DNA of 46,522 nucleotides. It comes from an uncultured Lachnospiraceae bacterium. GTDB taxonomy: Bacteria > Bacillota > Clostridia > Lachnospirales > Lachnospiraceae. The notes below the pieces were generated by a model that saw only the letters and a program-made list of their open reading frames with translations, was not told where the DNA came from and did not search any database. The stretch spans positions 1 through 46,522 of the forward strand of contig CAMWJF010000031.1 in NCBI GenBank assembly GCA_947174505.1. The letters are read 5' to 3'. Below are positions 1 to 8,397 of the stretch, in pieces (positions within the stretch are counted from its first letter, which is position 1; each line of letters begins with the position of its first letter). The position numbers and the translations under genes were made by a program.

Positions 1-37
1 GTATTCGTCGGCAGCGTCAGATGTGTTTAAGAGACTG
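1..37. other. Sequencing adapter residue (Nextera/Tn5), not genomic
   Basis: Bases 5-18 equal the Nextera read-1 adapter (TCGTCGGCAGCGTC). Bases 19-37 match the 19-bp Tn5 mosaic end except at two positions (T for A at 27 and at 36). Genomic sequence therefore begins at about base 38. The last codons of the reading frame that runs into this end are adapter-derived. This is seen directly; the adapter sequence itself is established knowledge. Confidence 0.95.
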
Positions 38-919
38 CATATATGTGATACCGTCCTGCACAACCAAAAAAGCCATGACTGACCCCAGATCCACATATCC
101 CCCGAAATACAATATAATTCCTGCAAAAAGAACCCCCAGCAGATTAACGGCACTGAAAAAATCATTTACAACATTCATTCCAGCAATACGGGAAACCCGT
201 TTTATCTGCAATCCCATTATTTCTGTATTGACCCTTGAAAACTTTTCATACATGATATCATGCAGGGAAAGCATCTTGATGCACTTCAAACATTTGATAA
301 ATGCAGAATAAAGATTGTTGACTCCATCCTTCCCTTCCTGAATCTCTTTGCTCAGCTTCTGAATTTTTACTGATACCTTAGACATACAAACTATCTCAAA
401 AAACGCTAATATCAGCATTACAATTGACAACTGCCAGCAAAGACAGACCATTAACGCAACGGAACCGAATCCATAAAAGACAGCCAGAAAAAATCTGTGA
501 AGCGACCATGAAAAAAGACTTTTTACCCCGTCAATATCACTGGTCATCTGTACAAGGACTCTTCCCCTGTCCGCATTGGTGTAATACTCCAACGGAAAAT
601 GCAAAAGCTTATCCGCCATCCGATCCTTTAGCCCCCGCACCATTCCACTGACATTCTTTTCCTTGTAGTACTCTGCTAACGGATTTACAAAAAAGATCAG
701 AATAAAAACCACCGCACTGAGTATATACACACCGTTCATATACAGTCGGTCATGGAATTCAACGGCATTCACCAGCCACTTTTCAGAATAGCTGGTAAAA
801 ATCTGCGCTAATGGAAATACCAGGGCATCTATCATAAGTGCCAATATGTAAAATGATTTCAGCTCCTTTTTTTCATTCAGCACTCTGAAAATGTAGTGCA
901 TTTTTCTTTTCATCTTCAT
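38..919 (-). CDS. ABC transporter permease half, 3'-truncated by contig end
   Basis: This is the N-terminal transmembrane domain of an ABC exporter. About 294 genomic codons are present, covering five or so hydrophobic helices (for example around residues 23-45, 62-82, 140-178 and 255-275) and the cytoplasmic coupling region. The nucleotide-binding domain is missing because the contig ends; the apparent C-terminal residues QSLKHI come from the adapter. Its start codon overlaps the stop of the upstream exporter gene by 4 bases, so the two are co-translated. They probably form a heterodimeric exporter of the BmrCD or peptide-exporter kind. The substrate is unknown. Partial at the 3' end. Confidence 0.85.
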
Positions 920-2649
920 TGCGGTTCCTTCCCCAACAAATCATAATATTTTCCACGTCTATCCATCAGTTCCGAATGTGTTCCCTGCTCGATGATTTTT
1001 CCTTCATGCAGAAATAATATATAGCCGCAGTCTTTCAACAGATTGGCACGATGGGAAACAATGAAAACCGTCTTCTTTAAGTCCTGCAGTCTTTTGATAC
1101 TGTCTACGATGATCTTCTCATTATACCCGTCAAGGGAAGCTGTCGGCTCGTCAAATAAATACAAATCGGCTTCCTGAAGAAATGCTCTCGCCAGATTCAA
1201 TCTCTGATACTGTCCTCCTGACCATTCATCCATATTTTCTCCCAATTCTGTATCATACTGATCCGGAAGTTTTCTGATAAACTCATCCAATCCGGCGAGT
1301 CCTGCCGCAGCTTCAATCTGTTTGATATCCGCACCCGGACGACCATAAGCTATGTTTTCCTTTACCGTGCCGGCCATAACCTGATTTTCCTGCGAAACAT
1401 AAGCAATACGTCGACGAAGTACCGACATATTCCATTTACCAATTTCACGTTCCCATAAAAATATACTCCCCTCTTCCGGCGAATAAAAACCACACAGCAA
1501 ATTTAGTAATGTAGTCTTTCCCACACCGCTCTCACCTGCGATCCCTACACATTCCCCCGCACGCACTTCAAAGGAAATACGGTCGAATACTTTTTTCGAC
1601 TCCATCCCGTATGTATAGGACACCTTATGAAATTTGATCACGCTTTCCGTGCCAATGTCCTTTGTCTCTGTACCGCTGCTTTCTTCCTCCAGCAGTAACA
1701 GATCGTCCAGCCTTCTCATTGATTTTTCAATTTCCCGCATTTCATTCAGAGAGCTGAAAAGATCAATGATGGGCATATTGATCAGACTCATTAACTGCCC
1801 ATATGCAAAGAGTAAGGAAATTTGTATTTCTCCGTTCATTGCCAGCAAACCACCATAAAGGAATGTAATAATATTAGGAACATATGTTGTGGACATAATA
1901 AAGGCAAGAGACGAGCATCCGTTTTTATAATACTTTACTTCATTATCGTAAATACTTTCTGTGATTCCTTTCAGCTTCTTTTGCATCCTGTCTGTCATCT
2001 GGTTCGCGATGATGGTTTCCGTTCCATGTGTAATGTCATACACGCTTCCCACATACCCGGATTTTATTTTACATCCCTCCTCATATATACTGCCCGCGCG
2101 CTTTGAATAAAAATTCAATATTACCGCAAACAGAGGAATTGGCAAAAAGACACCGACGCTCAATTTCCCGCTATAACGAAACAAATACAGAAAACCACAA
2201 ATGGACATAAGCGGATTAAATAACAATGTCTGAAATCCCGTAAGCATGAATTTTGAAACTTTTTCAACATCCTCATTATATCTGTTCAGCAGTTGCCCCA
2301 TACTGACTCTCTCTATTTCCTGCAGCCTTGTTGCAAACAGCTTTCTAACCAGCCTGCCCTTCATATCAAAACAGACCTTGGCCTCCAACCTGTTTGAAAT
2401 CATTTCGAAAAGAAAATTCCTCAACATTCTGGACAGGCTGATAAAAATAAAACCCAGAATAATATGAAGCACAAAAATCCACTGTCTTTGCAAAGCGGCA
2501 TCTATGATACTCTGGATATAATTTATCTGATACAGATTTAAAACAATCATCGCCAGAGACAAAAACAAAATAAAACCAAGATACGATACATACTTCCGCA
2601 GATATTCATACGACCATCCGACAATATACTTTAAGAATAAAACTGCCAT
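916..2649 (-). CDS. ABC transporter, fused permease and ATPase (exporter half)
   Basis: A 577-residue full half-transporter. Six membrane helices occupy about residues 15-300 and a nucleotide-binding domain about 340-575. Visible motifs are Walker A GESGVGKTT, the signature SGGQYQ, Walker B LYLFDEPTASLD and the switch histidine in FIVSHR. All ATPase residues look intact. There is no N-terminal C39 peptidase domain, so it does not process a double-glycine leader itself. The 4-base overlap with the next gene implies a heterodimer. The upstream CD3324-type HTH gene and a possible short peptide gene lie on the same strand. Whether the cargo is a peptide, drug or lipid cannot be read from the sequence. 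Confidence 0.93.
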   Translation of the reverse strand: MAVLFLKYIVGWSYEYLRKYVSYLGFILFLSLAMIVLNLYQINYIQSIIDAALQRQWIFVLHIILGFIFISLSRMLRNFLFEMISNRLEAKVCFDMKGRLVRKLFATRLQEIERVSMGQLLNRYNEDVEKVSKFMLTGFQTLLFNPLMSICGFLYLFRYSGKLSVGVFLPIPLFAVILNFYSKRAGSIYEEGCKIKSGYVGSVYDITHGTETIIANQMTDRMQKKLKGITESIYDNEVKYYKNGCSSLAFIMSTTYVPNIITFLYGGLLAMNGEIQISLLFAYGQLMSLINMPIIDLFSSLNEMREIEKSMRRLDDLLLLEEESSGTETKDIGTESVIKFHKVSYTYGMESKKVFDRISFEVRAGECVGIAGESGVGKTTLLNLLCGFYSPEEGSIFLWEREIGKWNMSVLRRRIAYVSQENQVMAGTVKENIAYGRPGADIKQIEAAAGLAGLDEFIRKLPDQYDTELGENMDEWSGGQYQRLNLARAFLQEADLYLFDEPTASLDGYNEKIIVDSIKRLQDLKKTVFIVSHRANLLKDCGYILFLHEGKIIEQGTHSELMDRRGKYYDLLGKEPQ

Positions 2650-2693
2650 GACCTATGCCCGCTTTCCCACAAATGATTTTACATACCTTCTCA

Positions 2694-2699
2694 ATTATA
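2694..2699 (-). promoter_or_regulatory. Possible -10 box for ABC exporter operon
   Basis: The minus strand reads TATAAT here, 45 bases upstream of the exporter ATG at 2649. No good -35 lies 16-18 bases further upstream; the nearest candidates are CTGTTA or TGTTAG. The call rests on the -10 and on position after the preceding gene's terminator. Confidence 0.4.
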
Positions 2700-2749
2700 A
2701 ATGAACTATTTAACAACTAACAGTATACAAAACAGTTATAGCCAAACAT

Positions 2750-2791
2750 GAGAAAAAGATGCCTGCCCTTTCAGACAGACACCTTTTTCTC
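2750..2791 (-). terminator. Intrinsic terminator after CD3324-family gene
   Basis: A long imperfect inverted repeat begins GAGAAAAAG and ends CTTTTTCTC, with a G+C-rich middle. Fifteen of eighteen arm positions pair. The gene's TGA stop (2790-2792) lies at the base of the stem. A-rich and T-rich tracts flank the core, so it could work in either direction, but only the minus-strand gene ends here. Confidence 0.75.
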
Positions 2792-3047
2792 AATTGTATA
2801 TAATTCTTTTTATCGTACTGACTGACAATCCATACTGCATCGCCAACTCATCAACAGAATTCCCGTCCCTGTATAAAGCCTTGATTCTCCGGTTCCGCTC
2901 CTGATAAAAATTTTTGGAACCGCTTTCGGTTCCCCAGTCAGCTTTTGTTCCTGCTTTAGGAATATATAACAGATTTCCGCCGCTATACGTTTGTAATTCC
3001 TGTAGTAATCGCTCTGGCAATATTTCTGCTGCATTTATATATTTCAT
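2790..3047 (-). CDS. CD3324 family HTH protein
   Basis: An 85-residue protein resembling the small CD3324 family of Clostridia, a Mor-like helix-turn-helix group (family recognition from memory). The N-terminal part reads INAAEILPERLLQELQTY. The C-terminal helix-turn-helix is SVDELAMQYGLSVSTIKRII. I chose the ATG at 3047 rather than an earlier ATG at 3080 because GAGGG precedes it with six-base spacing and family members begin MKYINAAE. It stands just upstream of the ABC exporter genes on the same strand but is separated from them by a terminator. A role controlling the exporter is inference only. Confidence 0.8.
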   Translation of the reverse strand: MKYINAAEILPERLLQELQTYSGGNLLYIPKAGTKADWGTESGSKNFYQERNRRIKALYRDGNSVDELAMQYGLSVSTIKRIIYN

Positions 3048-3163
3048 TTCTGTACCCTCATTTATAGATGATCGAAGCACGCTGGCTACATCATCGTATT
3101 CTGGTTAAAATATGATTTAAGTACAGAAAGCAGCAGGGCATATGGTAGTTTATCACATCATAT

Positions 3164-3271
3164 TCAGACATTAGCTATGCCCATACAGATTTCCATATGC
3201 CTGCTCCTCTGTATGGGTTTCATGGACATGGCAAGACCATCCCTGATCAAAAGCCTTTTCTTTTTATTCAA
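3164..3271 (-). CDS. Possible 35-residue peptide gene (TTG start)
   Basis: A short frame begins with TTG behind a perfect ribosome-binding site (AAGGAGGTG, seven bases before the start). It encodes about 35 residues: a very basic start (MNKKKRLLIRDG), then a Met-rich middle with one cysteine near the end (MEICMGIANV). I recognise no family. A leader frame stops inside its ribosome site (see 3277-3303). It lies upstream of a regulator and two exporter genes on the same strand, so an exported or signalling peptide is conceivable. It could equally be a remnant of a longer decayed gene. The strong ribosome site is the only firm support. Confidence 0.35.
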   Translation of the reverse strand: MNKKKRLLIRDGLAMSMKPIQRSRHMEICMGIANV

Positions 3272-3276
3272 TGGTT

Positions 3277-3303
3277 TCACCTCCTTAAATGCGCCGGTAC
3301 CAT
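3277..3303 (-). other. Eight-codon leader frame before the 35-residue frame
   Basis: ATG at 3303 follows GGGAGGAAATT, a good ribosome-binding site. The frame (MVPAHLRR, then TGA) ends inside the AAGGAGGTG that serves the next frame. Two stacked ribosome sites in 40 bases suggest translational coupling. An extended -10 (TGGTACAAT) lies further upstream near 3337-3345. The -35 is weak. Confidence 0.35.
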
Positions 3304-3399
3304 AATTTCCTCCCATTTAATTGATCTAATCTGATTGTACCACAACATTTCTTTCTTTTACAGCATAAGACAACTGTTTACCCCTTTGACCAAAATGTG

Positions 3400-3405
3400 T
3401 ATAAT
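3400..3405 (+). promoter_or_regulatory. Probable -10 box of K+ channel gene
   Basis: TATAAT lies 52 bases before the chosen ATG at 3457. The eye-catching TTGACC at 3386 is only eight bases upstream, too close for a -35. No better -35 is seen, so the assignment is tentative. Confidence 0.4.
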
Positions 3406-3456
3406 ATTCTTAATTACAGTTCTCACAGACGGTACGGCAAAGGAGGCAGATTCTTT

Positions 3457-5037
3457 ATGAAGAAAACCAATAAAATCTATCTGCGCATAACGATACTTCT
3501 GCTCATGATATACGTTGGTCTTCTGATCGTCCTCTATCTGTCCGAACATGCTGACAGCGCTGCAACCATCCGTTCTTTTGGCGATGCCTGCTGGTACTCT
3601 CTGGTTACACTGACTACTGTCGGTTACGGTGACCTGACCCCCGTGACACCTTTGGGACACGCGGTAGGCTCCGTTTTTCTCTTATTGTCCGCCGGCATAA
3701 TGATGACATTATTCGGCGCTGTGATCTCTTTTGTCACAAGCGAAGGACTCCCCTTTTTCCTACTCGGGTTACAGCGGAAGAAAAACTGGTACTATTTTGC
3801 GGATTATGGGGTGGAAGCCACTACGCTGGCTAAGAATATCTGTAAGGAGGACCCCGACGCCATTATCATTTTTGGCGAGAAAAGAAATGACCAGATGGAA
3901 TTTCCAGACTATCCGTGTCTGTTCCTCAGCGCTTCCCCGTCCAGGATCGTGGCGCATAAGAAAAATACAGGCGCCAGATGCAAGATTTTTCTCATGAAAG
4001 AAAATGATATTGGCGTCAATATCCGCGCCGCCAACCTACATACATTACCTGTAGATGTATACGCAAGAACAACGAACGGCCGGGATTCTCTCTCCGGGAA
4101 TATCAGTTTTTTCCACAGTTACGACTGCTGCGCGAGACAGTACTGGCGTTCCAAACCGCTGTGCAGTTCTGAAAATGCAATCGTGATCATTGGCTTCGGC
4201 AATTACGGGCGCTGTATTCTTGAACGGGCCATCCTGACAAATATCCTCTCTATCGACCAGCATGTGGCTTACCATATTTTCGGAGATGCCAGGGTTTTTC
4301 TCGCCATGCACAGCCATCTTAATGAGACATTTTCACTGAACGAAGAATCTGAGACTACAGACTCTCTGATCTTTCACGATGAACTCTGGGAACTGTGCCC
4401 TGCGCTCATGGAACAGGCTGACCGCATTATCATCTGTACAGACGATGAGCCGGAAGGCTGGAACATATTCTGGAGATTGAACAGCTACTATAAGATCCGT
4501 GGACAGCTCCATCTGCGCAGCAGCCAGAAAGCGCCCGGCGTATCCTATTTTGGAACAAATGAAGAAATTTATACGCCGGACCAGATCATGCGGACCACAT
4601 TAAACAAAGCCGCCATTGCGATCAATGAGCTGTTCTGCAGGTCTGTCTCATACCCTACCCTTCAATGGGATGAGCTTGACACGATCCACAGGGAATCCAA
4701 AATAGCCGCCGCAGATCACATTCTGATGAAAATACGGGTTCTTCTGAACGATGAAGCAATCACAGATATCACTCCCGATATCATCGAAAAAGCCAATGCG
4801 CAATATATGGAAAACAAAAAAATAGAATCTATGCAGGATATGTACCGCAGGCTTGACCATTCGCGCTGGCTGCGCTTTTATACGTTCTACAACTGGAGTT
4901 ACGGACCTGTCCGGGACGATCTTGCAAGACAGCACCCCATGCTATGCCCTTATCAGGATCTGACTTTGGAGCAGAAACGGGAACGCGATGCCGCATGGGA
5001 GCTTTTAAGCTGCCTTGCCACGGAAGCCCTCATATAA
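3457..5037 (+). CDS. Two-TM potassium channel with NAD-binding-like cytosolic domain
   Basis: An ion channel of the two-transmembrane type. The first helix is at about residues 8-30, the pore loop carries the K+ selectivity filter TTVGYGDLTP (about 52-61), and the second helix is at about 70-95. A cytosolic region of about 430 residues follows. It includes IVIIGFGNYGR, a GxGxxG Rossmann signature as in RCK/TrkA-N gating domains, so ligand-gated K+ flux is likely. The start is the ATG at 3457 because AGGAGG (3441-3446) precedes it. A longer GTG-started frame from 3397 has no ribosome site and would overlap the promoter. It stands alone, with divergent or convergent neighbours. Confidence 0.88.
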   Translation: MKKTNKIYLRITILLLMIYVGLLIVLYLSEHADSAATIRSFGDACWYSLVTLTTVGYGDLTPVTPLGHAVGSVFLLLSAGIMMTLFGAVISFVTSEGLPFFLLGLQRKKNWYYFADYGVEATTLAKNICKEDPDAIIIFGEKRNDQMEFPDYPCLFLSASPSRIVAHKKNTGARCKIFLMKENDIGVNIRAANLHTLPVDVYARTTNGRDSLSGNISFFHSYDCCARQYWRSKPLCSSENAIVIIGFGNYGRCILERAILTNILSIDQHVAYHIFGDARVFLAMHSHLNETFSLNEESETTDSLIFHDELWELCPALMEQADRIIICTDDEPEGWNIFWRLNSYYKIRGQLHLRSSQKAPGVSYFGTNEEIYTPDQIMRTTLNKAAIAINELFCRSVSYPTLQWDELDTIHRESKIAAADHILMKIRVLLNDEAITDITPDIIEKANAQYMENKKIESMQDMYRRLDHSRWLRFYTFYNWSYGPVRDDLARQHPMLCPYQDLTLEQKRERDAAWELLSCLATEALI

Positions 5038-5077
5038 TTTACCTGTTTTATAACTTTTTTAGAAATGTCAAAAGCAG

Positions 5078-5947
5078 TCATGGCAATTCTGACAAATGCT
5101 CTCTCAAATACGCAATAAATTTTCTGCTGGCAATTGGCAGACTTTCTTCGTCTTTATACCCGATTGCAAGTGTTCTATAAATCGGCGGTTCTGTCTGGTG
5201 CAATGAAATGTGATAGTTGGTACGGTGTAATACCAATTCTGCCAGAATACTGACGCCAAGTCCCGCTTCCACCATTGTCATAATCGTATAATCGTCATGT
5301 ATTGTATATTTTATATTCGGACGTTTTCCAATCAGCTTAAAAGCTTCCAGCGGTTCATAATAATGCCCTTCTTCCAACAAAATGAAGGCTTCATCCGCCA
5401 GTCTGTCCAGCGGAATCACTTTTTCTTTTGCCAGATGATGGTTTTCCGGCACAACGGCTAACATTTCCCCTTCTTTTAATTCAATGATCTCCAAACCGCT
5501 GACAGCTTTGGGATTGACAAAGCCAAAGTCTATTGCGCCTGTTTTGATCCATTCATGTATAGAAGTATAATCCCCCTGGTGGATCACAAACTCCACTCCC
5601 GGATACAGGCTTTGAAAATCCTTCAGCAGTCCCGGTATCCAATGGGCTGATATACTTGCCAACGTACCCATGCGGACAATACCCGTTTCCAACCCGCGGA
5701 TTTCCTTTACTTTTTCTATTACCATAAAGTACTGGTTCACCGTCTTTTCTATCAGCGGATATATTTTCTCTCCCTCTAATGTCAATTTTGTCCCTGTCCG
5801 AAAACGGTTTAACAGTTTAACGGAAAACTCACTTTCCAAAGAGGAAACCATCTGACTTAATGCGGACTGCGTATATCCTAAATTTTCAGCAGCCTTTGAA
5901 AAGCTGCCAAGCTCAACAATCTTTTGCATGGCAATAAAGCGTTTCAT
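5078..5947 (-). CDS. LysR family transcriptional regulator
   Basis: 289 residues, the normal LysR length. The N-terminal winged helix-turn-helix (residues 1-60) includes GSFSKAAENLGYTQSALSQMVSSLE. The C-terminal part is the usual effector-binding fold, beginning near residue 90. It is divergent from the GNAT gene that starts at 6056, the standard arrangement for a LysR protein and its target, and the 108-base gap is A+T rich with repeated ATTAG. The inducer cannot be told. The ribosome site is weak (AGAGAAAGTG). Confidence 0.93.
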   Translation of the reverse strand: MKRFIAMQKIVELGSFSKAAENLGYTQSALSQMVSSLESEFSVKLLNRFRTGTKLTLEGEKIYPLIEKTVNQYFMVIEKVKEIRGLETGIVRMGTLASISAHWIPGLLKDFQSLYPGVEFVIHQGDYTSIHEWIKTGAIDFGFVNPKAVSGLEIIELKEGEMLAVVPENHHLAKEKVIPLDRLADEAFILLEEGHYYEPLEAFKLIGKRPNIKYTIHDDYTIMTMVEAGLGVSILAELVLHRTNYHISLHQTEPPIYRTLAIGYKDEESLPIASRKFIAYLREHLSELP

Positions 5948-5990
5948 ATCTTAATTCACTTTCTCTAATATTAGTATTAGATATTTTCGT

Positions 5991-6019
5991 TTTACTTATA
6001 TTTCAGCTAAGTATATAAT
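5991..6019 (+). promoter_or_regulatory. Promoter of GNAT gene (TTTACT-N17-TATAAT)
   Basis: The -35 TTTACT (5991-5996) and -10 TATAAT (6014-6019) are separated by 17 bases, and the GNAT start codon is 36 bases downstream. The lysR start lies only 44 bases upstream, so a LysR dimer bound in the gap could act on both genes. Confidence 0.65.
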
Positions 6020-6055
6020 AAAAAACACAAAAAAACAAGTGAGCGAGGTATTTTT

Positions 6056-6514
6056 ATGGAATTAGTAGAGTATGACCCGAAATACAGACAGTCCTTTATC
6101 GAATTGAATACGGCGTGGATCAAAGAAAATTTTGGTTCTTTAGAAGAAGAGGACATGAAAACTTTTCAGGAAATTGAACAGGAAATCGCAAAAGGCGCAA
6201 TGGTTTTTTTTGCAGTAGAAAACGACACTGTTTTAGCCACCTGCATGACAAAGCCAATCAGTGACGATACATGGGAAATCTGCAAACTGGCAACAGACGA
6301 ACGGTATCAGGGAAAAGGCGCGGGAAGCCGGATATTCGAAAGGTGTATGGAATATGCGTTCGCAAACAACGCCGGAAAATTATTTATCCTTTCCAACTCC
6401 ACCTTAAAACCCGCATTGCATATCTATCAGAAATACGGTTTCAAGGAAATAAAGCTGGATAATTATAAATATACCAGAGGGGACATTGCGTTTGAATATA
6501 TCGTCAACCCTTAA
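6056..6514 (+). CDS. GNAT family N-acetyltransferase
   Basis: 152 residues. The acetyl-CoA binding motif is seen as CKLATDERYQGKGAGSRIFE (the R/Q-x-x-G-x-G/A pattern) around residues 82-100. The C-terminal segment LHIYQKYGFKEI is typical of GNAT motif B. GAGG lies about nine bases before the ATG. It is divergent from the LysR gene, which probably controls it. The substrate is unknown; small-molecule or amino-acid N-acetylation is the usual guess. Confidence 0.9.
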   Translation: MELVEYDPKYRQSFIELNTAWIKENFGSLEEEDMKTFQEIEQEIAKGAMVFFAVENDTVLATCMTKPISDDTWEICKLATDERYQGKGAGSRIFERCMEYAFANNAGKLFILSNSTLKPALHIYQKYGFKEIKLDNYKYTRGDIAFEYIVNP

Positions 6515-6535
6515 CGCAGCGATTTGAATAAAAAG

Positions 6536-8248
6536 CTACCCCTCCAGCAGCTCCTGCAGCTTCCCGATTCCGACCGGCTTTGAGTAAAAGTACCCCTGAA
6601 ACCAGGTGGCCTGATAGAGCCGCAGATAATTTTGCAGCTCCTCTGTTTCCACACCTTCCAGACAGGTACTCATGCCGCAGCTGTTGGCAAACTCCACGAT
6701 CGACCTGACCATAGCCTGCTTTTTCGCATCCTCCGTAATGCCCCGGATAAAACTCATGTCCAGTTTGATTTCATCCATCGGCGCATACAGCACGATGCCG
6801 GAGGATGCGCTGCCCGTCCCGTAATCGTCCATTGCCATACGGATGCCCTGTCCCTGAAAAAATTCTACCTCTTGCTTTATCACCTCTAAGGGCATATCCC
6901 TGCACCGCTCCGTCAGCTCAAGACACAGGTGTCCGGCGGGAAAGCCTGTCTGTTCCAGAATGCGCAGCACCTCGGCCCGGAATCCCTCCCGCTCCATCTG
7001 TCTTGCCGACACATTGACGTTTAACACAAACTCCGGCAGAACCGTGAGCAGTCCAACCGTCTCCCGCAGCGCCGTCCGCAGCACATAATTCCCCAGCTCA
7101 TACATGCCGGGATCTGTTTCCATCCACTCGATAAACATACCGGGCGGCACAGTGCCGTAAGGCTCCATCCGCCACCTGACAAGCGCCTCCGCCCCTATGA
7201 TACGCCCTGTCCCGGAAACCACGATCGGCTGATATTCCACATAAAATCCTGCACATCCTTCCCTCACTGACTGATGGATCACCTTCATCAGATCCAGGTC
7301 CACATTCTTAGACGTGCGCACCTCATCATTAAAAATAATCAGATTCCCCTGATGCTCCGTTTCCGAATGTCCCAGCGCGTAAGCCGCCTTTGATGTAAGG
7401 GAATCCGCCTTACCGTCATACTGCTCGATCAGAATCGCTCCCGCGCATATTTTCAGCGTGATCCGCCTGCTGTTTACCTGAATTCCCTCCGAAAGCCTTT
7501 CCCGGAGCGTCTGTTCAAAAGCGAGCAGTTTTTGCCTTCCACCACCCCTTAAAATGAAACCGAACTTGGGTCCGTCGAGCCGGTAAACCGCACTGTTTTC
7601 ATCCATCATATAAATAAACTGTAGCGCCGTTTCTTTCAGAATCTGGTTTGTAAAATCCGTGCCGTATATAATATTCAGGTTCGTAAACCGCTCCAGCTTA
7701 ATCATTAAGACTACAAAGGGTTCCCGCTTTTCAATCGCCGCCTCAACATCTATATCAAATCTTGCATGGGAATACAAATCCGTCAGGGCGTCAATTCTCG
7801 GCAAAACATTTTCGTTACGGAGCAGAACAAGCAGATACCCCTCCGCGCTTTCCTCCTGTGTAACGATATCCGTATGTATACTGTACATGTGATACGCTCC
7901 TGACGCATCCATAATCCGGACACACAGTTCCCTGTCAAGATTGACGCCCCGTACTCTCTCGGGAATCCCCTCCTCATACTCCCAGAAGTCGTCAGGATGA
8001 ATCAGTCCACGCATCACGTCATAGTGATCCGGCACATAAGTATCCGCGATGCCGAAATACTTTCCCGCCGTTTCAGAAAACCACGCTCTGCTGCTCTGCA
8101 AATGCAGGACATAAATGTAGGTGTCTTCCGCCAGCCTGTTCACCTTATTCATCACCAGATTCATATAGCTCTCATTGTCATGCCAGAATCCCCGTTCGCC
8201 CATCCTGTACCCCACACCTTTCTTATCGTGCCGTTCATCCGCCCACAT
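6536..8248 (-). CDS. PAS-GGDEF(degenerate)-EAL c-di-GMP phosphodiesterase
   Basis: 570 residues: a PAS-like sensor (about 30-150), a GGDEF-fold domain (about 155-300) and an EAL domain (about 325-565). The GGDEF signature is replaced by DGPKF, so cyclase activity is unlikely and the domain may bind GTP as a regulator. The EAL domain keeps EALVRWR, ELTER, MDDYGTG, IKLDMSFI and LEGVET, the metal- and substrate-binding set, so it should hydrolyse c-di-GMP. There are no membrane helices, so it is cytosolic. The start is uncertain: the ATG at 8248 directly follows a TGA, and an ATG at 8203 is an alternative. Sense of the PAS signal is unknown. Confidence 0.9.
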   Translation of the reverse strand: MWADERHDKKGVGYRMGERGFWHDNESYMNLVMNKVNRLAEDTYIYVLHLQSSRAWFSETAGKYFGIADTYVPDHYDVMRGLIHPDDFWEYEEGIPERVRGVNLDRELCVRIMDASGAYHMYSIHTDIVTQEESAEGYLLVLLRNENVLPRIDALTDLYSHARFDIDVEAAIEKREPFVVLMIKLERFTNLNIIYGTDFTNQILKETALQFIYMMDENSAVYRLDGPKFGFILRGGGRQKLLAFEQTLRERLSEGIQVNSRRITLKICAGAILIEQYDGKADSLTSKAAYALGHSETEHQGNLIIFNDEVRTSKNVDLDLMKVIHQSVREGCAGFYVEYQPIVVSGTGRIIGAEALVRWRMEPYGTVPPGMFIEWMETDPGMYELGNYVLRTALRETVGLLTVLPEFVLNVNVSARQMEREGFRAEVLRILEQTGFPAGHLCLELTERCRDMPLEVIKQEVEFFQGQGIRMAMDDYGTGSASSGIVLYAPMDEIKLDMSFIRGITEDAKKQAMVRSIVEFANSCGMSTCLEGVETEELQNYLRLYQATWFQGYFYSKPVGIGKLQELLEG

Positions 8249-8299
8249 TCAAGCCGACTTTACATATTTTGTATTGTATTTTTGAATAGACGTTTCCAT
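8249..8299 (-). other. Sixteen-codon leader frame abutting the EAL gene
   Basis: ATG at 8299 follows GGGGAAAGAG, a better ribosome site than either candidate of the main gene. The frame (METSIQKYNTKYVKSA) ends with TGA at 8249-8251, immediately followed in the same frame by the ATG at 8248. This is either a coupled leader peptide or an original N-terminus cut by a nonsense change. Confidence 0.45.
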
Positions 8300-8346
8300 A
8301 CTCTTTCCCCACAAAAAATCTTATTGCTAAATCGTTTATTTTTATT

Positions 8347-8355
8347 ATTTTACCA
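8347..8355 (-). promoter_or_regulatory. Extended -10 promoter for EAL gene
   Basis: The minus strand reads TGGTAAAAT, an extended -10, about 48 bases upstream of the leader ATG at 8299. The -35 region (TGGAAT) is poor, as is common for extended -10 promoters. Confidence 0.4.
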
Positions 8356-8397
8356 TAAGCGCATACACAATTCCATTACATTTTGCGCAAACGCCCC

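Noticed and set aside
3386..3405. TTGACC and TATAAT as a promoter pair
   Set aside because: Spacing is only eight bases; sigma-A needs about 17.
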